DNA from: a virus
Strand: one strand, 5' to 3'
Virus record (IMG/VR): IMGVR_UViG_3300034092_002053
Span: 1 to 38,153 of that record
Length of the DNA stretch: 38,153 bases
The translations under genes and the position numbers were made by a program. Positions 13,891-21,938 of the stretch are shown in pieces; the first letter of the stretch is position 1, and each line of letters opens with the position of its first letter. The notes under the pieces were generated by a model. That model was not told where the DNA came from, did no database searches, and saw only the letters and a list, made by a program, of their open reading frames with translations.

Positions 13891-14318
13891 GCAGGCCACG
13901 CGGCGGATATATCGGCCACTATGCGACGCCAGCTGCGTCTGGCGTGAGCTCTCAGGCCTCCGGTGTCTGGACGCTGCGAGAGGCTGAGTCGCTCAAGCGC
14001 GCCGGGACGTGGCCGACCGTACCAGAGCAGGGATCGCCGCCTGCGACGCCCACCGGCCTCGCGCAGACGGCGTGCGATACCGACACGGGCACCGGCACGA
14101 TTGCTTGGAACAACGTCGCCGGCGCAACGTCCTATGTGCTGGAGTGGTCTTTCAGCCCGGGCGGCCCCTACACCGAAGCGTTTTCCGGCGCTGGCAACAG
14201 CACCAACCTCGATGTTGAGGGCTTCGGCGGATCGGCGTACTACCGCGTCAAGGCCGTCAACGCCGACGGCTCCAGCGCGTGGAGCGACGAGGTCTACGCC
14301 GTGTGTGCGATTGGATGA
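13887..14318 (+). CDS. Structural protein with fibronectin type III-like domain
   Basis: This is a 143-residue protein. Its N-terminus (RGGYIGHYATPAAS ... GVWTLREAESLKRAGTWP) is the short segment often found at the start of phage virion proteins. From about residue 50 a fibronectin-III-like domain follows: ATPTGLAQT, TIAWNNVAGATSYVLEWS, and YYRVKAVNADGSSAWSDEV. Such domains are common in tail and capsid surface proteins. The GTG start overlaps the previous stop as GTGA. Confidence 0.7.
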   Translation: MSRPRGGYIGHYATPAASGVSSQASGVWTLREAESLKRAGTWPTVPEQGSPPATPTGLAQTACDTDTGTGTIAWNNVAGATSYVLEWSFSPGGPYTEAFSGAGNSTNLDVEGFGGSAYYRVKAVNADGSSAWSDEVYAVCAIG

Positions 14319-14328
14319 AGGGGATGCC

Positions 14329-14613
14329 ATGATCCGCTACTTCCGCTCATCGCCTGCGGCGTATGCCGACATCGCCGCGCAGTTGGACGCGGCGTACGGG
14401 TACCCGCGACCGGAGACGCTCACGGAGCGGACGCTGCCGGCGGTGGAGACGCTGCCAACCGACGCGCAGGGCCGCGTCTACCTCGCGGTGTCGGCGGACT
14501 ACTGCGAATACGTGCTGCCGAGCCAACTGCTGGCCGACCTGCTCAGCAGCGGCGTGGTCGAGGAGATCACGGCCGCGCAGTACCAGGCGGTGCTACCGGA
14601 GGTGATCGACTGA
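14329..14613 (+). CDS. Hypothetical protein, probable structural accessory
   Basis: This 94-residue protein, MIRYFRSSPAAYADIAAQLD followed by a beta stretch (GRVYLAVSADYCEYVLP) and a helical end, belongs to no recognised family. The ATG is preceded by GGGGATGCC, a weak ribosome site. Its stop overlaps the lectin start. It is probably cotranscribed with the adhesion genes. Confidence 0.5.
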   Translation: MIRYFRSSPAAYADIAAQLDAAYGYPRPETLTERTLPAVETLPTDAQGRVYLAVSADYCEYVLPSQLLADLLSSGVVEEITAAQYQAVLPEVID

Positions 14614-15386
14614 TGCCGCTCTCACCCGTCACCATGCGTAGCGGTCTACGCGGTAGCCTGCCGCAGCGTATTGCCGGTCTTGGCCTCTGGCTTGATGCCA
14701 GCGTCGACTCGTCGCTGACGTTCAACGGCAACGGCGTCAGCGACTGGCGAGACCTGTCCGGCAACGGGAGGCACTTCTCGCAGGCGACGGCTGCGAATCA
14801 GCCGGACGGTGTGACGCGGACGCAAGGCGGGTTGCGGGTGCTCGACTTCGACGGCACGCGGTTTCTCAGTGGCAACGCGGCTGCATCGAACCTGGCACGC
14901 AACGTGGCGGGGTTGACCATCGTCGCGGTCGTCAAGTTCGATGCGCTAGTGACCGACGCAGGCCGCGTGCTGACGCTCCAGGCTGGCGTTGCTGACGTCG
15001 GCGCGAGGGCGACGTTGTTCGTCGCTGGCACGACTTTCACGCTGCGGTCTCGCCGGCTGGACAGCGGGCTCGCGTTTCAAGACTTAGAGTATGCAGCCGG
15101 AGCCGCTGTTACGAACGCGAACGTATTCACGGGCATTGTCGATTACGCCAACACGGATGCGTACCTTTACGCTAGCGGTGTGCTCCGTGACAGCGACACC
15201 GACCTCCTCGACGCCGGCACGTCCGCAGACACGGCGAGTGCATCGACCACGCTGGGAGCGTTTGACGCCGCTCTAGTGCAGCCGCTCGACGGCTTCATCG
15301 GCGAGCTCATCGTCTACCGCCGCGCTCTCGCCAACGCCGAGCGGGAGCGGCTCGAGACGTGGCTGATGGCTAAGTGGGGGTTGTGA
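14613..15386 (+). CDS. LamG/concanavalin A-like lectin domain protein
   Basis: This 257-residue protein shows the signature of the Laminin_G_3 superfamily. It has GLGLWLDASVDSSLT, VSDWRDLSGNGRHFSQA, LDFDGTRFL, LTIVAVVKFDA and finally DGFIGELIVYRRALANAERE. These motifs ('W.D.SGNG', 'f.G.iae.ivy...Ls..er') are typical of carbohydrate-binding jelly-roll domains in phage and bacterial surface proteins. Host-glycan adhesion is the likely role, probably as part of the tail or fibre complex. No catalytic residues are visible. Confidence 0.75.
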   Translation: MPLSPVTMRSGLRGSLPQRIAGLGLWLDASVDSSLTFNGNGVSDWRDLSGNGRHFSQATAANQPDGVTRTQGGLRVLDFDGTRFLSGNAAASNLARNVAGLTIVAVVKFDALVTDAGRVLTLQAGVADVGARATLFVAGTTFTLRSRRLDSGLAFQDLEYAAGAAVTNANVFTGIVDYANTDAYLYASGVLRDSDTDLLDAGTSADTASASTTLGAFDAALVQPLDGFIGELIVYRRALANAERERLETWLMAKWGL

Positions 15387-15387
15387 C

Positions 15388-15618
15388 GTGGACGACCTCG
15401 CGCAGCGTTGCCGGCATCTCGCCGACCTGCACGCCGGCCTCGACATCCCCGAGCGAGTGACGACCGCCTGGGCGATCCAGCAGGAGCAGCGGGCCGCACT
15501 GCTCCAGGCCGCAGAGGAGATCGAGCTGCTGCGGGCGGAACTGCAAGCCCCGCGACAGTCCGCGGTAGGATCGGCGATGCGAGCGATCACCAGCGTAATA
15601 AGCGGGAGACGTACATGA
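15388..15618 (+). CDS. Small coiled-coil protein
   Basis: This is a 76-residue mainly helical protein with a coiled-coil-like stretch (AIQQEQRAALLQAAEEIELL). Start is GTG at 15388. The DNA encoding the end of that helix (AELQA) contains the promoter-like AACTGCAAG element. Function is unknown. Confidence 0.5.
   Translation: MDDLAQRCRHLADLHAGLDIPERVTTAWAIQQEQRAALLQAAEEIELLRAELQAPRQSAVGSAMRAITSVISGRRT
15539..15571 (+). promoter_or_regulatory. Promoter-like element AACTGCAAG-N18-TAGGAT (inside a gene)
   Basis: AACTGCAAG at 15539-15547 and TAGGAT at 15566-15571 have an exact 18-bp spacer and are followed by CGGCG. The element overlaps the end of the small coiled-coil gene and points to the gene at 15615. 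Use of CAA for Gln at this place, where CAG is usual, fits a constraint on the DNA, but chance cannot be excluded. Confidence 0.4.
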
Positions 15619-15971
15619 GCGAGTTCAAGATGCGGCGTCGGTGCGTGACGTTTCCTGCCGTGCTGTCCACCTCGACGGCCGCGGCGACCACGCTGTACCT
15701 CGAGGACTTCGCCGGCGCAGTCATCGACATGGGCACGATTGCCACGGCCGTCACCACGCTGACGGTGCATGCCGCATCGGCCGACGCGGGCCCGTATCGA
15801 CCGCTCTACAGTGACGCTGGCGTGGCCGTGGCGATCTCGCTGGCACCGAGCACCACGACTGGCCGCGTCTACGCGTTGCCCGATGCAGCGTTCGCAGTGC
15901 CATTCGCCAAGCTCGTGGCCAACAACAGCGGAGCCGAGGGCGTCCCGGCGACGGTGACGATCAAGAGCTGA
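15615..15971 (+). CDS. Probable structural protein
   Basis: This 118-residue beta-rich protein contains RRRCVTFPAVLSTSTAAATT, TLTVHAASADAGPYRPLYSD, and YALPDAAFAVPFAKLVANNS. The 'ltvhaSadg..y.pl.d..G' arrangement is typical of small beta-sandwich virion proteins. It starts 44 bp behind a promoter-like element and overlaps the upstream stop (ATGA). No function is proven. Confidence 0.55.
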   Translation: MSEFKMRRRCVTFPAVLSTSTAAATTLYLEDFAGAVIDMGTIATAVTTLTVHAASADAGPYRPLYSDAGVAVAISLAPSTTTGRVYALPDAAFAVPFAKLVANNSGAEGVPATVTIKS

Positions 15972-16294
15972 TGCCGCAGCGGATACCAATCGCACGACCG
16001 CCCAGGCTGAGGACGGCACGCACACCAGAGTTGCGGCCAAACGGATACCAGCGGGGCTACTGCGACAAGCGGCATTTCGCGTGGCGTGTCGCGGTGCTGA
16101 CACGTGATGCCTGGACGTGCCGAGCCTGCGGGCGAGTGTGTGCCGACAAGTACGAAGCTCACGCTGACCACATCTCGCCGGTCGTGCATGGGACCGAGGT
16201 GTGCCGCGACGGGCGATCGCGATACGACGTGGATGGCGGGCAGTGCTTGTGCCATGCGTGCCACAATCGGAAGACGGCGGGAGAAAGCCGTTAG
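15971..16294 (+). CDS. HNH endonuclease, packaging type
   Basis: This 107-residue HNH protein has zinc-binding Cys50/Cys53 (WTCRACG), the catalytic ADHISPVV (His67), and CLCHACHNRKT with Cys94/Cys97 and Asn99. Small HNH proteins encoded beside the terminase genes are known to be required with the terminase for cos cleavage and packaging in HK97-like phages. This one fits in size and place, except that another HNH gene now lies between it and the small terminase. Its start overlaps the preceding stop. Confidence 0.8.
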   Translation: MPQRIPIARPPRLRTARTPELRPNGYQRGYCDKRHFAWRVAVLTRDAWTCRACGRVCADKYEAHADHISPVVHGTEVCRDGRSRYDVDGGQCLCHACHNRKTAGESR

Positions 16295-16344
16295 GTAAAC
16301 CGGCGTACACCTACTACACTAGTGCCGCCAAAAGGAGGTGGCGC

Positions 16345-17508
16345 ATGGTCGTGTTGGCGGTTGATTGCAGCGGAAGGACATCTACATGTTCCGGCTGCGG
16401 GAAATCCCTTGCGTGCCGTTCCGCCATAGGCAGGCTTCCAAAGTGGTGCGACCCTTGTCGTAAGGCGGCGAAAGCCAAGGGCGAGAAAGGAAGGAAGCGC
16501 AAGGCTTGGCAAGAATTGCAGTCCAAGCCGTGCGAGCAGTGCGGCCAAGAGTGGAAGCCAAAGAGACGATCGACTCGCTTCTGTAGCCCTCGCTGCAGGT
16601 CTCTTGCCAGCGGCGACAGGCTTGTTCTGTCTTGCGCCTGTTGCGGCGAGTCGTTTGAGTGTTGCTCTGCTTACGCGAAAGCCCGCAAGTACTGCTCTCG
16701 CGAGTGCAGCCGCAAGCATCACGGCGTGCAAGAGCGATCATGCGTTGAGTGCGGCAAGTCCTTCAAGAGATCTCCGCACTCGAGAGACAAGGCAAAGTAC
16801 TGCGGACGAGCGTGCTACTTCGCAGCGAGGAACGCAGGACGCCAAGCATGGGACAGGACCAGACAACTAGAAGGCGTGTGGCATCGCGGTGGACCGTGGG
16901 CCTGCGCTCCGTCCAAGAAGCCGATGCAAGAGATGATGACTAACATGGGCCACTTTCTCGGCAAGTTGCGAATACTCTACGGCAAGGCAGTGCGGAAGAT
17001 GCCTGCATGCGAGACGTGCGGAGAGCCATGCAAAAGGGAAGAAGCAAGGTTCTGTTCACCGAAGTGCTGTGGCCAGAACGTTGTCCAAGTCGAGTGCCAC
17101 AAGTGCGGTTCGCAATGCGAGCGACGTGGAGTCGGCAAAAAGGCGATGTGCTATGGATGCAAAGAAGCAGCAAGAAAGGAAGAGCTGCGGAGGCGGCGAG
17201 AAACGTACGGCCGCAATCACCCTAGCCGCGCAAGGCACTTGGGAGTGAAGTGTGCAAGATTCCCGCGCAAGACTGTCTTTGAGCGTGACGGCTGGAGGTG
17301 CCAGCTTTGCGGCAAGCCTGTTCTCCGCAAGACGACTTACCGCAAGCCAGATGGCAAGATTCATTCCCGGTCGCCAACCGTTGACTGCATTGTTCCTATG
17401 AGCAGAGGCGGCAACTACGAACCAGACAACTGCCAGACCGCGTGCTTCATATGCAACAGCAGGAAGGGCGCAAGGTTGTTGGGGCAGATGCGCCTGCCTC
17501 TTTCGTAG
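16345..17508 (+). CDS. Multi-zinc-module HNH endonuclease-like protein (probable mobile gene)
   Basis: This is a 387-residue Cys-rich protein. Residues 1-275 hold about six four-Cys modules, for example C15-C18/C35-C38, C63-C66/C80-C84, C97-C100/C117-C121, C133-C136/C153-C157, C222-C225/C237-C241 and C251-C254/C269-C272. Several have the FCSPxC or YCSRxC form. The C-terminal HNH domain runs VFERDGWRCQLCGKPV, VDCIVPMSRGG, DNCQTACFICNSRKGARL. The residue after Asp347 is Cys where the general-base His is usual. AAAGGAGG precedes the ATG. Lys-rich, less GC-rich codon use and the position between the packaging HNH and the terminase suggest a free-standing homing-type insertion. Confidence 0.75.
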   Translation: MVVLAVDCSGRTSTCSGCGKSLACRSAIGRLPKWCDPCRKAAKAKGEKGRKRKAWQELQSKPCEQCGQEWKPKRRSTRFCSPRCRSLASGDRLVLSCACCGESFECCSAYAKARKYCSRECSRKHHGVQERSCVECGKSFKRSPHSRDKAKYCGRACYFAARNAGRQAWDRTRQLEGVWHRGGPWACAPSKKPMQEMMTNMGHFLGKLRILYGKAVRKMPACETCGEPCKREEARFCSPKCCGQNVVQVECHKCGSQCERRGVGKKAMCYGCKEAARKEELRRRRETYGRNHPSRARHLGVKCARFPRKTVFERDGWRCQLCGKPVLRKTTYRKPDGKIHSRSPTVDCIVPMSRGGNYEPDNCQTACFICNSRKGARLLGQMRLPLS

Positions 17509-17692
17509 GCAAGCATATGCCAGGGAGGGGTGTTCTTGCCGGGGGTCGTGAGGAAAGCCCGCTGTTCCTATGGGGGAGGACGGGCGAGGGTAACGCCGCG
17601 GGGGTAGGTCTCGCCACCTTTTACCCACCCCAAGTCACGCCACCACAGACTGCCGCCGCATAATTCATCAGCACGTTTTGCGAGCACAAACA
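17509..17692. other. 184-bp non-coding gap upstream of the small terminase
   Basis: This is the largest gap in the window. It contains several G-runs, a weak dyad (AGGT-CTCGCC-ACCT, near 17606) followed by TTTTACCC, and a local AT-rich pocket with CATAAT near 17660. It is a reasonable place for a promoter or a cos site, but no exact match to either was recognised. Confidence 0.3.
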
Positions 17693-18196
17693 ATGGGCAG
17701 ACGCGGACCAAAACCGCAGCCGACGCAACTCAAGATTCTCCGCGGCAACCCTGGCAAGCAGGCGTTGAACGCTAACGAGCCGCAGCCGCCAGCGGATGGC
17801 GTGACGATGCCGTCGCACCTCGGCGAGGTTGCCGCCCGACGCTGGGGAGAGCTCCTACCGATGCTCCAGGCGACCCGCGTGATGACGCGGGCGGATGTCG
17901 AGGCGCTCGCCCGCTACTGCGACACGTACGAATGGTGGCTGGCGGTGCGTGCGAAACTCAAGGCCGAGGGCGACACGTACCCGATCCTCAACGACGGCGG
18001 CGAGGTGAAGTACATCGCGCAGCGTCCTGAGGTGGCGATCGCTCACAAGCTCGCCCAGCAGTTGCGGCAACTCGAGTCGGATTTCGGTCTGAGCCCGGCG
18101 GCTCGCGTGTCGCTGAAGGTCGAGAGTGATGACAAGCCGCAAAGCGCGCTCGAAAAGTTCCGTGCTCTCCGCGCTGCCCGACAGGCGAAGACCTGA
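17693..18196 (+). CDS. terS: Phage terminase small subunit, P27 family
   Basis: This 167-residue protein begins MGRRGPKPQPTQLKILRGNP, the typical P27-family N-terminus ('GRrGPkPtPt.lK.lrGNp'). HLGEVAARRWGELLPMLQ and MTRADVEALARYCDTYEWW follow, the usual helices. It would bind the packaging site and regulate the large subunit. The ATG at 17693 is chosen over an upstream TTG because homology begins with the MGRRGPKP block. Its end overlaps the large-subunit frame. Confidence 0.9.
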   Translation: MGRRGPKPQPTQLKILRGNPGKQALNANEPQPPADGVTMPSHLGEVAARRWGELLPMLQATRVMTRADVEALARYCDTYEWWLAVRAKLKAEGDTYPILNDGGEVKYIAQRPEVAIAHKLAQQLRQLESDFGLSPAARVSLKVESDDKPQSALEKFRALRAARQAKT

Positions 18197-19766
18197 GAAG
18201 GTCGCGGGATGCCGGTTCGACCAAGACGCCGCCGATACGGTAGCGGACTTCATCGAGTCGATGTGCTGTCACACGAAGGACTCGCCGACCGCGAAGGCTG
18301 GCGATCCGATGCGCGTGCTCGACTGGCACCGGCACCACGTCATCGAGCCGCTGTATGGATGGAAGACCGAGGAAGGCGACGTTCGCCGCTACCGTCTCGC
18401 GTACATCGAGGTGCCGAAGAAAAACGCGAAGTCCACCCTGCTCTCCTGCCTCTCGATTTGGCACCTGCTGATGGAGGGCGACGGCGAGCTCGGGTGCATC
18501 GCCGCGAAGGACCGCAACCAAGCGGCGATCATCTTCGACGAGACGGCGGCGATGGTGAAGCGGTCGCCGGAACTGCGCGATGCCCTGGAGGTGGTGGACT
18601 CGCGGAAGACGATCGTTTGTCACGCGACCGGCTCGAGCATGCGTGTCATCTCGCGTGACGCTGGTGCCGCAGAGGGTCCGTCCTACTCGTTCGTGTTTTG
18701 CGACGAGCTCCATGCGTGGCCCGACAGGAGGCTATTCGAGGCGCTCCGCTACTCGGGTCGCTCGCGTCCGCAGCCGTTGCTCGTGACGATCACGACCGCG
18801 GGGGACCGCCGCGACACGATCTGCTGGGAGCAGCACGAGTACGCGGAGCAGGTCATCGCGGACCCGAACTACGACCCCCGCTTCTACGGCAAGATTTTCG
18901 CCGCGAAAACGGACGGCAGCGACGACTACTTCGACCCGTCGGTCTGGCGTCGCGTGAACCCCGGCATGGGGATCACGATGACGGAGGAGTCATTCGCCGC
19001 GGATGCCCAGGAGGCGAGGAACAAGGCGAGCAAGCTCAACGGGTGGCTGCGGTACTCGCTCGGGGTGTGGACCGAGAGCAGCACGCGGTGGCTGGACCCG
19101 GAGAAGTGGGCCGCGTGCTCGGCGGGCCCGACGACGCCTTTCGCAGGGCGGAAGTGCATCCTCGGACTCGACCTGTCGAAGACGACCGACCTGTCGGCGA
19201 TGGTCGCCCTGTACCCGTGCGAGGGCGACGAGTTCGAGGTGGACGCGATGTTCTGGAGCCCTCGCGACCTCATCATGGAACGGGAGCGAACCGACCGCCA
19301 ACCGTTCCAGCACTGGGTAAATAGTGGGTTCATCACGGCGACCGACGGGAACATCATCGACCACTCGGCGATCCGCGAGTTTGTCCTGGAGTACGCGAAG
19401 ACCCACAACGTCGAGCGGGTCTACATGGACTTGAACGGGGCGGTTCAGTTGGCCGTGGAACTGCAAGGGGCTGGGTTGGCCGTGGAAGGATGGTCGCAGG
19501 GCTTTCGCGGCATGAGCAGCCCGAGCAAGCGGCTCGAGTCGCTGGTCATGCAGCAGAAGATCCGCCACGGCGGCAACCCGGTCCTGTCGTGGATGGCTGG
19601 CTGCGTGACGATCGAAACGAACGCGTATGAGGACATCCGCCCTGTGAAGAAGAAATCCACGGGCCGCATCGACGGCATCGTGGCGCTCATCTTCGCCCTC
19701 GGCGGATGGGAGCAGCACCAGTTCAAGAACCAGCCCGGCGCGGAACCCTCCATCCTCTTCCTATGA
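18126..19766 (+). CDS. terL: Phage terminase large subunit
   Basis: This 546-residue motor/nuclease matches the HK97-like Terminase_1 group. The Walker A-like motif is IEVPKKNAKST (about 95-104), Walker B is FVFCDELHAW (Asp193, Glu194), and a nuclease-domain Asp349 lies in CILGLDLSKTTDLSA. MDLNGAVQLAVELQ and the C-terminal TGRIDGIVALIFALGG complete the nuclease domain. It cuts concatemers and pumps DNA into the prohead. The start is uncertain: GTG 18126, ATG 18129 or GTG 18162 are possible, all overlapping terS. An AACTGCAAG element lies inside the gene at 19459. Confidence 0.92.
   Translation: MMTSRKARSKSSVLSALPDRRRPEKVAGCRFDQDAADTVADFIESMCCHTKDSPTAKAGDPMRVLDWHRHHVIEPLYGWKTEEGDVRRYRLAYIEVPKKNAKSTLLSCLSIWHLLMEGDGELGCIAAKDRNQAAIIFDETAAMVKRSPELRDALEVVDSRKTIVCHATGSSMRVISRDAGAAEGPSYSFVFCDELHAWPDRRLFEALRYSGRSRPQPLLVTITTAGDRRDTICWEQHEYAEQVIADPNYDPRFYGKIFAAKTDGSDDYFDPSVWRRVNPGMGITMTEESFAADAQEARNKASKLNGWLRYSLGVWTESSTRWLDPEKWAACSAGPTTPFAGRKCILGLDLSKTTDLSAMVALYPCEGDEFEVDAMFWSPRDLIMERERTDRQPFQHWVNSGFITATDGNIIDHSAIREFVLEYAKTHNVERVYMDLNGAVQLAVELQGAGLAVEGWSQGFRGMSSPSKRLESLVMQQKIRHGGNPVLSWMAGCVTIETNAYEDIRPVKKKSTGRIDGIVALIFALGGWEQHQFKNQPGAEPSILFL
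19459..19491 (+). promoter_or_regulatory. Promoter-like element AACTGCAAG-N18-AAGGAT inside terL
   Basis: AACTGCAAG at 19459-19467 is followed after 18 bp by AAGGAT (19486-19491). This is the same spacing as the other four copies, but without the CGG that follows their second box. It lies about 270 bp upstream of the portal gene and could be an internal promoter or chance. Confidence 0.25.
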
Positions 19767-21586
19767 TCGCAGAAAACCGCATCCTGTGGCTCCCGACCTC
19801 CGAGTACGAGGGCCGTGACTGGGATTATGAGTCGGGCGGGTACGGTGCGAACCGGAACCCGTCCGGCGTGCGGGTGGATGCCGACACCGCGCTCCGCTCC
19901 ACGGTAGTGCTCGCGTGCGTGCGAGTCTTGGCATCGAGCGTCGCCGGGCTTCCGCTGCACCTGTATCGGCGGCTTGATGACGGCGGCAAGGCTCGTGCGA
20001 GCGAGGTGCCGCTCTATCGCACGATTCACGAGCGGCCGAACAGCTGGCAGACTTCGTACGAGTGGCGGGAGCAGATCATGCTGCACCTGCTGCTCCACGG
20101 GAATGCGTTCGTTCAGATCACGGGCGCGGGCCCGACGCGGCAACTCATCGCGTTGCACCCGTCGCGGATGAAGGTGGAGCGGGTCGAGAGCGGCAGTCTC
20201 CGCTACGTCTACCGCGAGGCGGACGGTTCGCAGACGACCTACACGCAGTCGCAGATCATGCACCTGCGATGGCTGTCCGATGACGGCGTCAACGGCATGG
20301 TGCCGGTGGAGCTCGCCCGTGACGCGATCGGCCTGGCACGTGCGTGCGAGATCCACGGGGCGGCGTACTTCGGCAACGGTGCTCGGCCCGGCATAGTGCT
20401 CGCCACAGATAGCACGCTCTCGGCGGATGCCGCTGAGAACCTGCGGAACCAGTGGGAGAGGATGCACCGCGGTGCTGACCGCTCGCACCGCACGGCGGTG
20501 CTCCAAGGCGGCATCAAGCCGCATGAGGTGGGCGGCTCCAATATGCAGGAGTCGCAGTTCCTCGAGACGCGGCGGTTCAGCGTCGAGGAAATCTGCCGCA
20601 TCTACGGCGTGCCGCCGCACCTCGTCGGCGACCTGACGCGGTCGTCGTTCTCGAATATCGAACAGCAGAGCCTCGACTTCCTGACCAACGGTCTCGTGCC
20701 GTGGCTGCGTCGAATCGAGTCGGCGATCGGTCGCGACCTCATCACGGATGACACGCTCTTTGCGGAGTTCGACACCCGCGGCATCCTGCGGGCCGACGCT
20801 GCCGGTCGGGCCAGCTACTACAACACGCTCTGGAACCTGGGCGTCGCGAGCGTCAACGAGATTCGCTCGTGGGAGAACATGAACCCGGTCGATGGCGGCG
20901 ACACGCGGTTCGTTCAACTCAACATGACGACGCTCGGCAAGGCTGCTGCCGAGCCTGAGCCGGTGCCGGCGGTTGCGGAACCCATGCCCGAAAACATTTC
21001 GGCAGACGTTTCGGCACAGGCGGGCGAGCCAGCCGAAGAGCCGCAGGTCGCCGAGGTGTCGCTCAATGGAGCGCAGATCACGGGTGCCATCGCGATCGTC
21101 TCGCAGGTGACGGCGGGCGTGCTGACCAAGGACGGTGCTGCCGCGATGCTGGCGGCGGCGTTCCCGTCGTTCTCTCGCCCGCAGATCGACGCGATCCTCG
21201 CCGGGGTGGTCGAGGCGTCGCCGCCGCAGGCAGCGGACCCAGCGCAGCCGCCGCAGGCGTCGGTGGGCGATCCTGCCCCGGCGGGGTCGCCTGACGAGGA
21301 GCGTGCCGCACCCGGCACCATCGTCGAGGGCAACTGGGTCACGTTCGGCGATGGCGAGATCGGCAAGGTCGATCACGTGATGACCGAGGGCGTGCTGAAT
21401 CTCGGCGACATCGAGGTGCCCGCGTCGCCCGACGATCCCGTGATGCTCGTGAGCGTGTGGCTCGGCGGCGACTTCACCGGGCAGCAGCCGGTGCTGATGG
21501 CGGACGCCGAGCTCGTCGATGAGCCCGAGGACGCTCGCGGGTGGAAGCCGAAGCGGAAGCCGGGGAGGCGGAAGCGTGGCGGCTAG
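19763..21586 (+). CDS. HK97-type portal protein with long C-terminal extension
   Basis: This is a 607-residue portal. Residues about 40-400 show the family pattern: TVVLACVRVLASSVAGLPLHLY, PNSWQTSYEWREQIMLHLLL, GNAFVQI, YGVPPHLVGD, SNIEQQSLDFLTNGLVPWLRRIE, then NEIRSWENMNPVDGGD. It forms the dodecameric DNA entry ring. From about residue 405 it carries an extra 200 residues: a Pro/Ala/Glu-rich linker, a helical segment (GAIAIVSQVTAGVLTKDGA), then a small beta domain (GTIVEGNWVTFGDGEIGKVDH) and a basic end (KPKRKPGRRKRGG). Most HK97 portals are 400-450 residues, so the extension is unusual. The start overlaps terL (ATGA). Confidence 0.9.
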   Translation: MIAENRILWLPTSEYEGRDWDYESGGYGANRNPSGVRVDADTALRSTVVLACVRVLASSVAGLPLHLYRRLDDGGKARASEVPLYRTIHERPNSWQTSYEWREQIMLHLLLHGNAFVQITGAGPTRQLIALHPSRMKVERVESGSLRYVYREADGSQTTYTQSQIMHLRWLSDDGVNGMVPVELARDAIGLARACEIHGAAYFGNGARPGIVLATDSTLSADAAENLRNQWERMHRGADRSHRTAVLQGGIKPHEVGGSNMQESQFLETRRFSVEEICRIYGVPPHLVGDLTRSSFSNIEQQSLDFLTNGLVPWLRRIESAIGRDLITDDTLFAEFDTRGILRADAAGRASYYNTLWNLGVASVNEIRSWENMNPVDGGDTRFVQLNMTTLGKAAAEPEPVPAVAEPMPENISADVSAQAGEPAEEPQVAEVSLNGAQITGAIAIVSQVTAGVLTKDGAAAMLAAAFPSFSRPQIDAILAGVVEASPPQAADPAQPPQASVGDPAPAGSPDEERAAPGTIVEGNWVTFGDGEIGKVDHVMTEGVLNLGDIEVPASPDDPVMLVSVWLGGDFTGQQPVLMADAELVDEPEDARGWKPKRKPGRRKRGG

Positions 21587-21854
21587 ATACGACCATATTG
21601 ATTTCACGCCGCCGGCTGGCGTGCGTGAAGAGGCAGCGAGAGGACTGGCGTGGCGAGAAGAACACGGCCGCGGAGGCACGGCAGTAGGCGTCGCCCGCGC
21701 ACGCGACCTGAGCAACGGGGTGAACATCTCACCAGAGACGGCGAAGCGGATGGCGAGCTACTTCGCCAGGCACGAGGTGGACAAGCAAGGAAAGGGCTTT
21801 AGCCCAGGCGAGGACGGCTTTCCAAGCGCCGGCCGCATCGCCTGGGCGCTTTAG
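21576..21854 (+). CDS. Small phage head-region domain protein, ends at in-frame amber
   Basis: This is a 92-residue protein with the conserved phage motif GVREEAARGLAWREEHGRGG, GVARARDLSNG, YFARHEVDKQGKGF and PSAGRIAWAL. In related proteins the last motif normally continues as WGGDxGxxWA. Here TAG (21852-21854) intervenes, and the next codons in the same frame read LWGGDPGQAWASKLTRQMDA, running on into the prohead protease frame. The GTG start at 21576 follows GGGGAGG inside the portal end. The protein is therefore either a truncated version or the first part of a readthrough product. The function of this domain is not established. Confidence 0.65.
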   Translation: MAARYDHIDFTPPAGVREEAARGLAWREEHGRGGTAVGVARARDLSNGVNISPETAKRMASYFARHEVDKQGKGFSPGEDGFPSAGRIAWAL

Positions 21855-21938
21855 CTCTGGGGCGGCGACCCCGGTCAGGCATGGGCGAGCAAGTTGACGC
21901 GGCAGATGGATGCCGCTGACGAAGACAGGAGCACAATC

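Noticed and set aside
11806-15386. Diversity-generating retroelement acting on the fibre or LamG lectin gene.
   Set aside because: No reverse transcriptase gene and no template/variable repeat pair was seen. The repeats in the fibre are protein-level modules of a shaft, not adenine-directed variation. An RT outside the window cannot be excluded.
19445-21727. A long open frame on the minus strand (about 760 codons) opposite the portal and terminase genes.
   Set aside because: It is an artefact of high-GC codon use. The + strand has clear portal and terminase homology and the antisense frame has no recognisable domain and no ribosome site.
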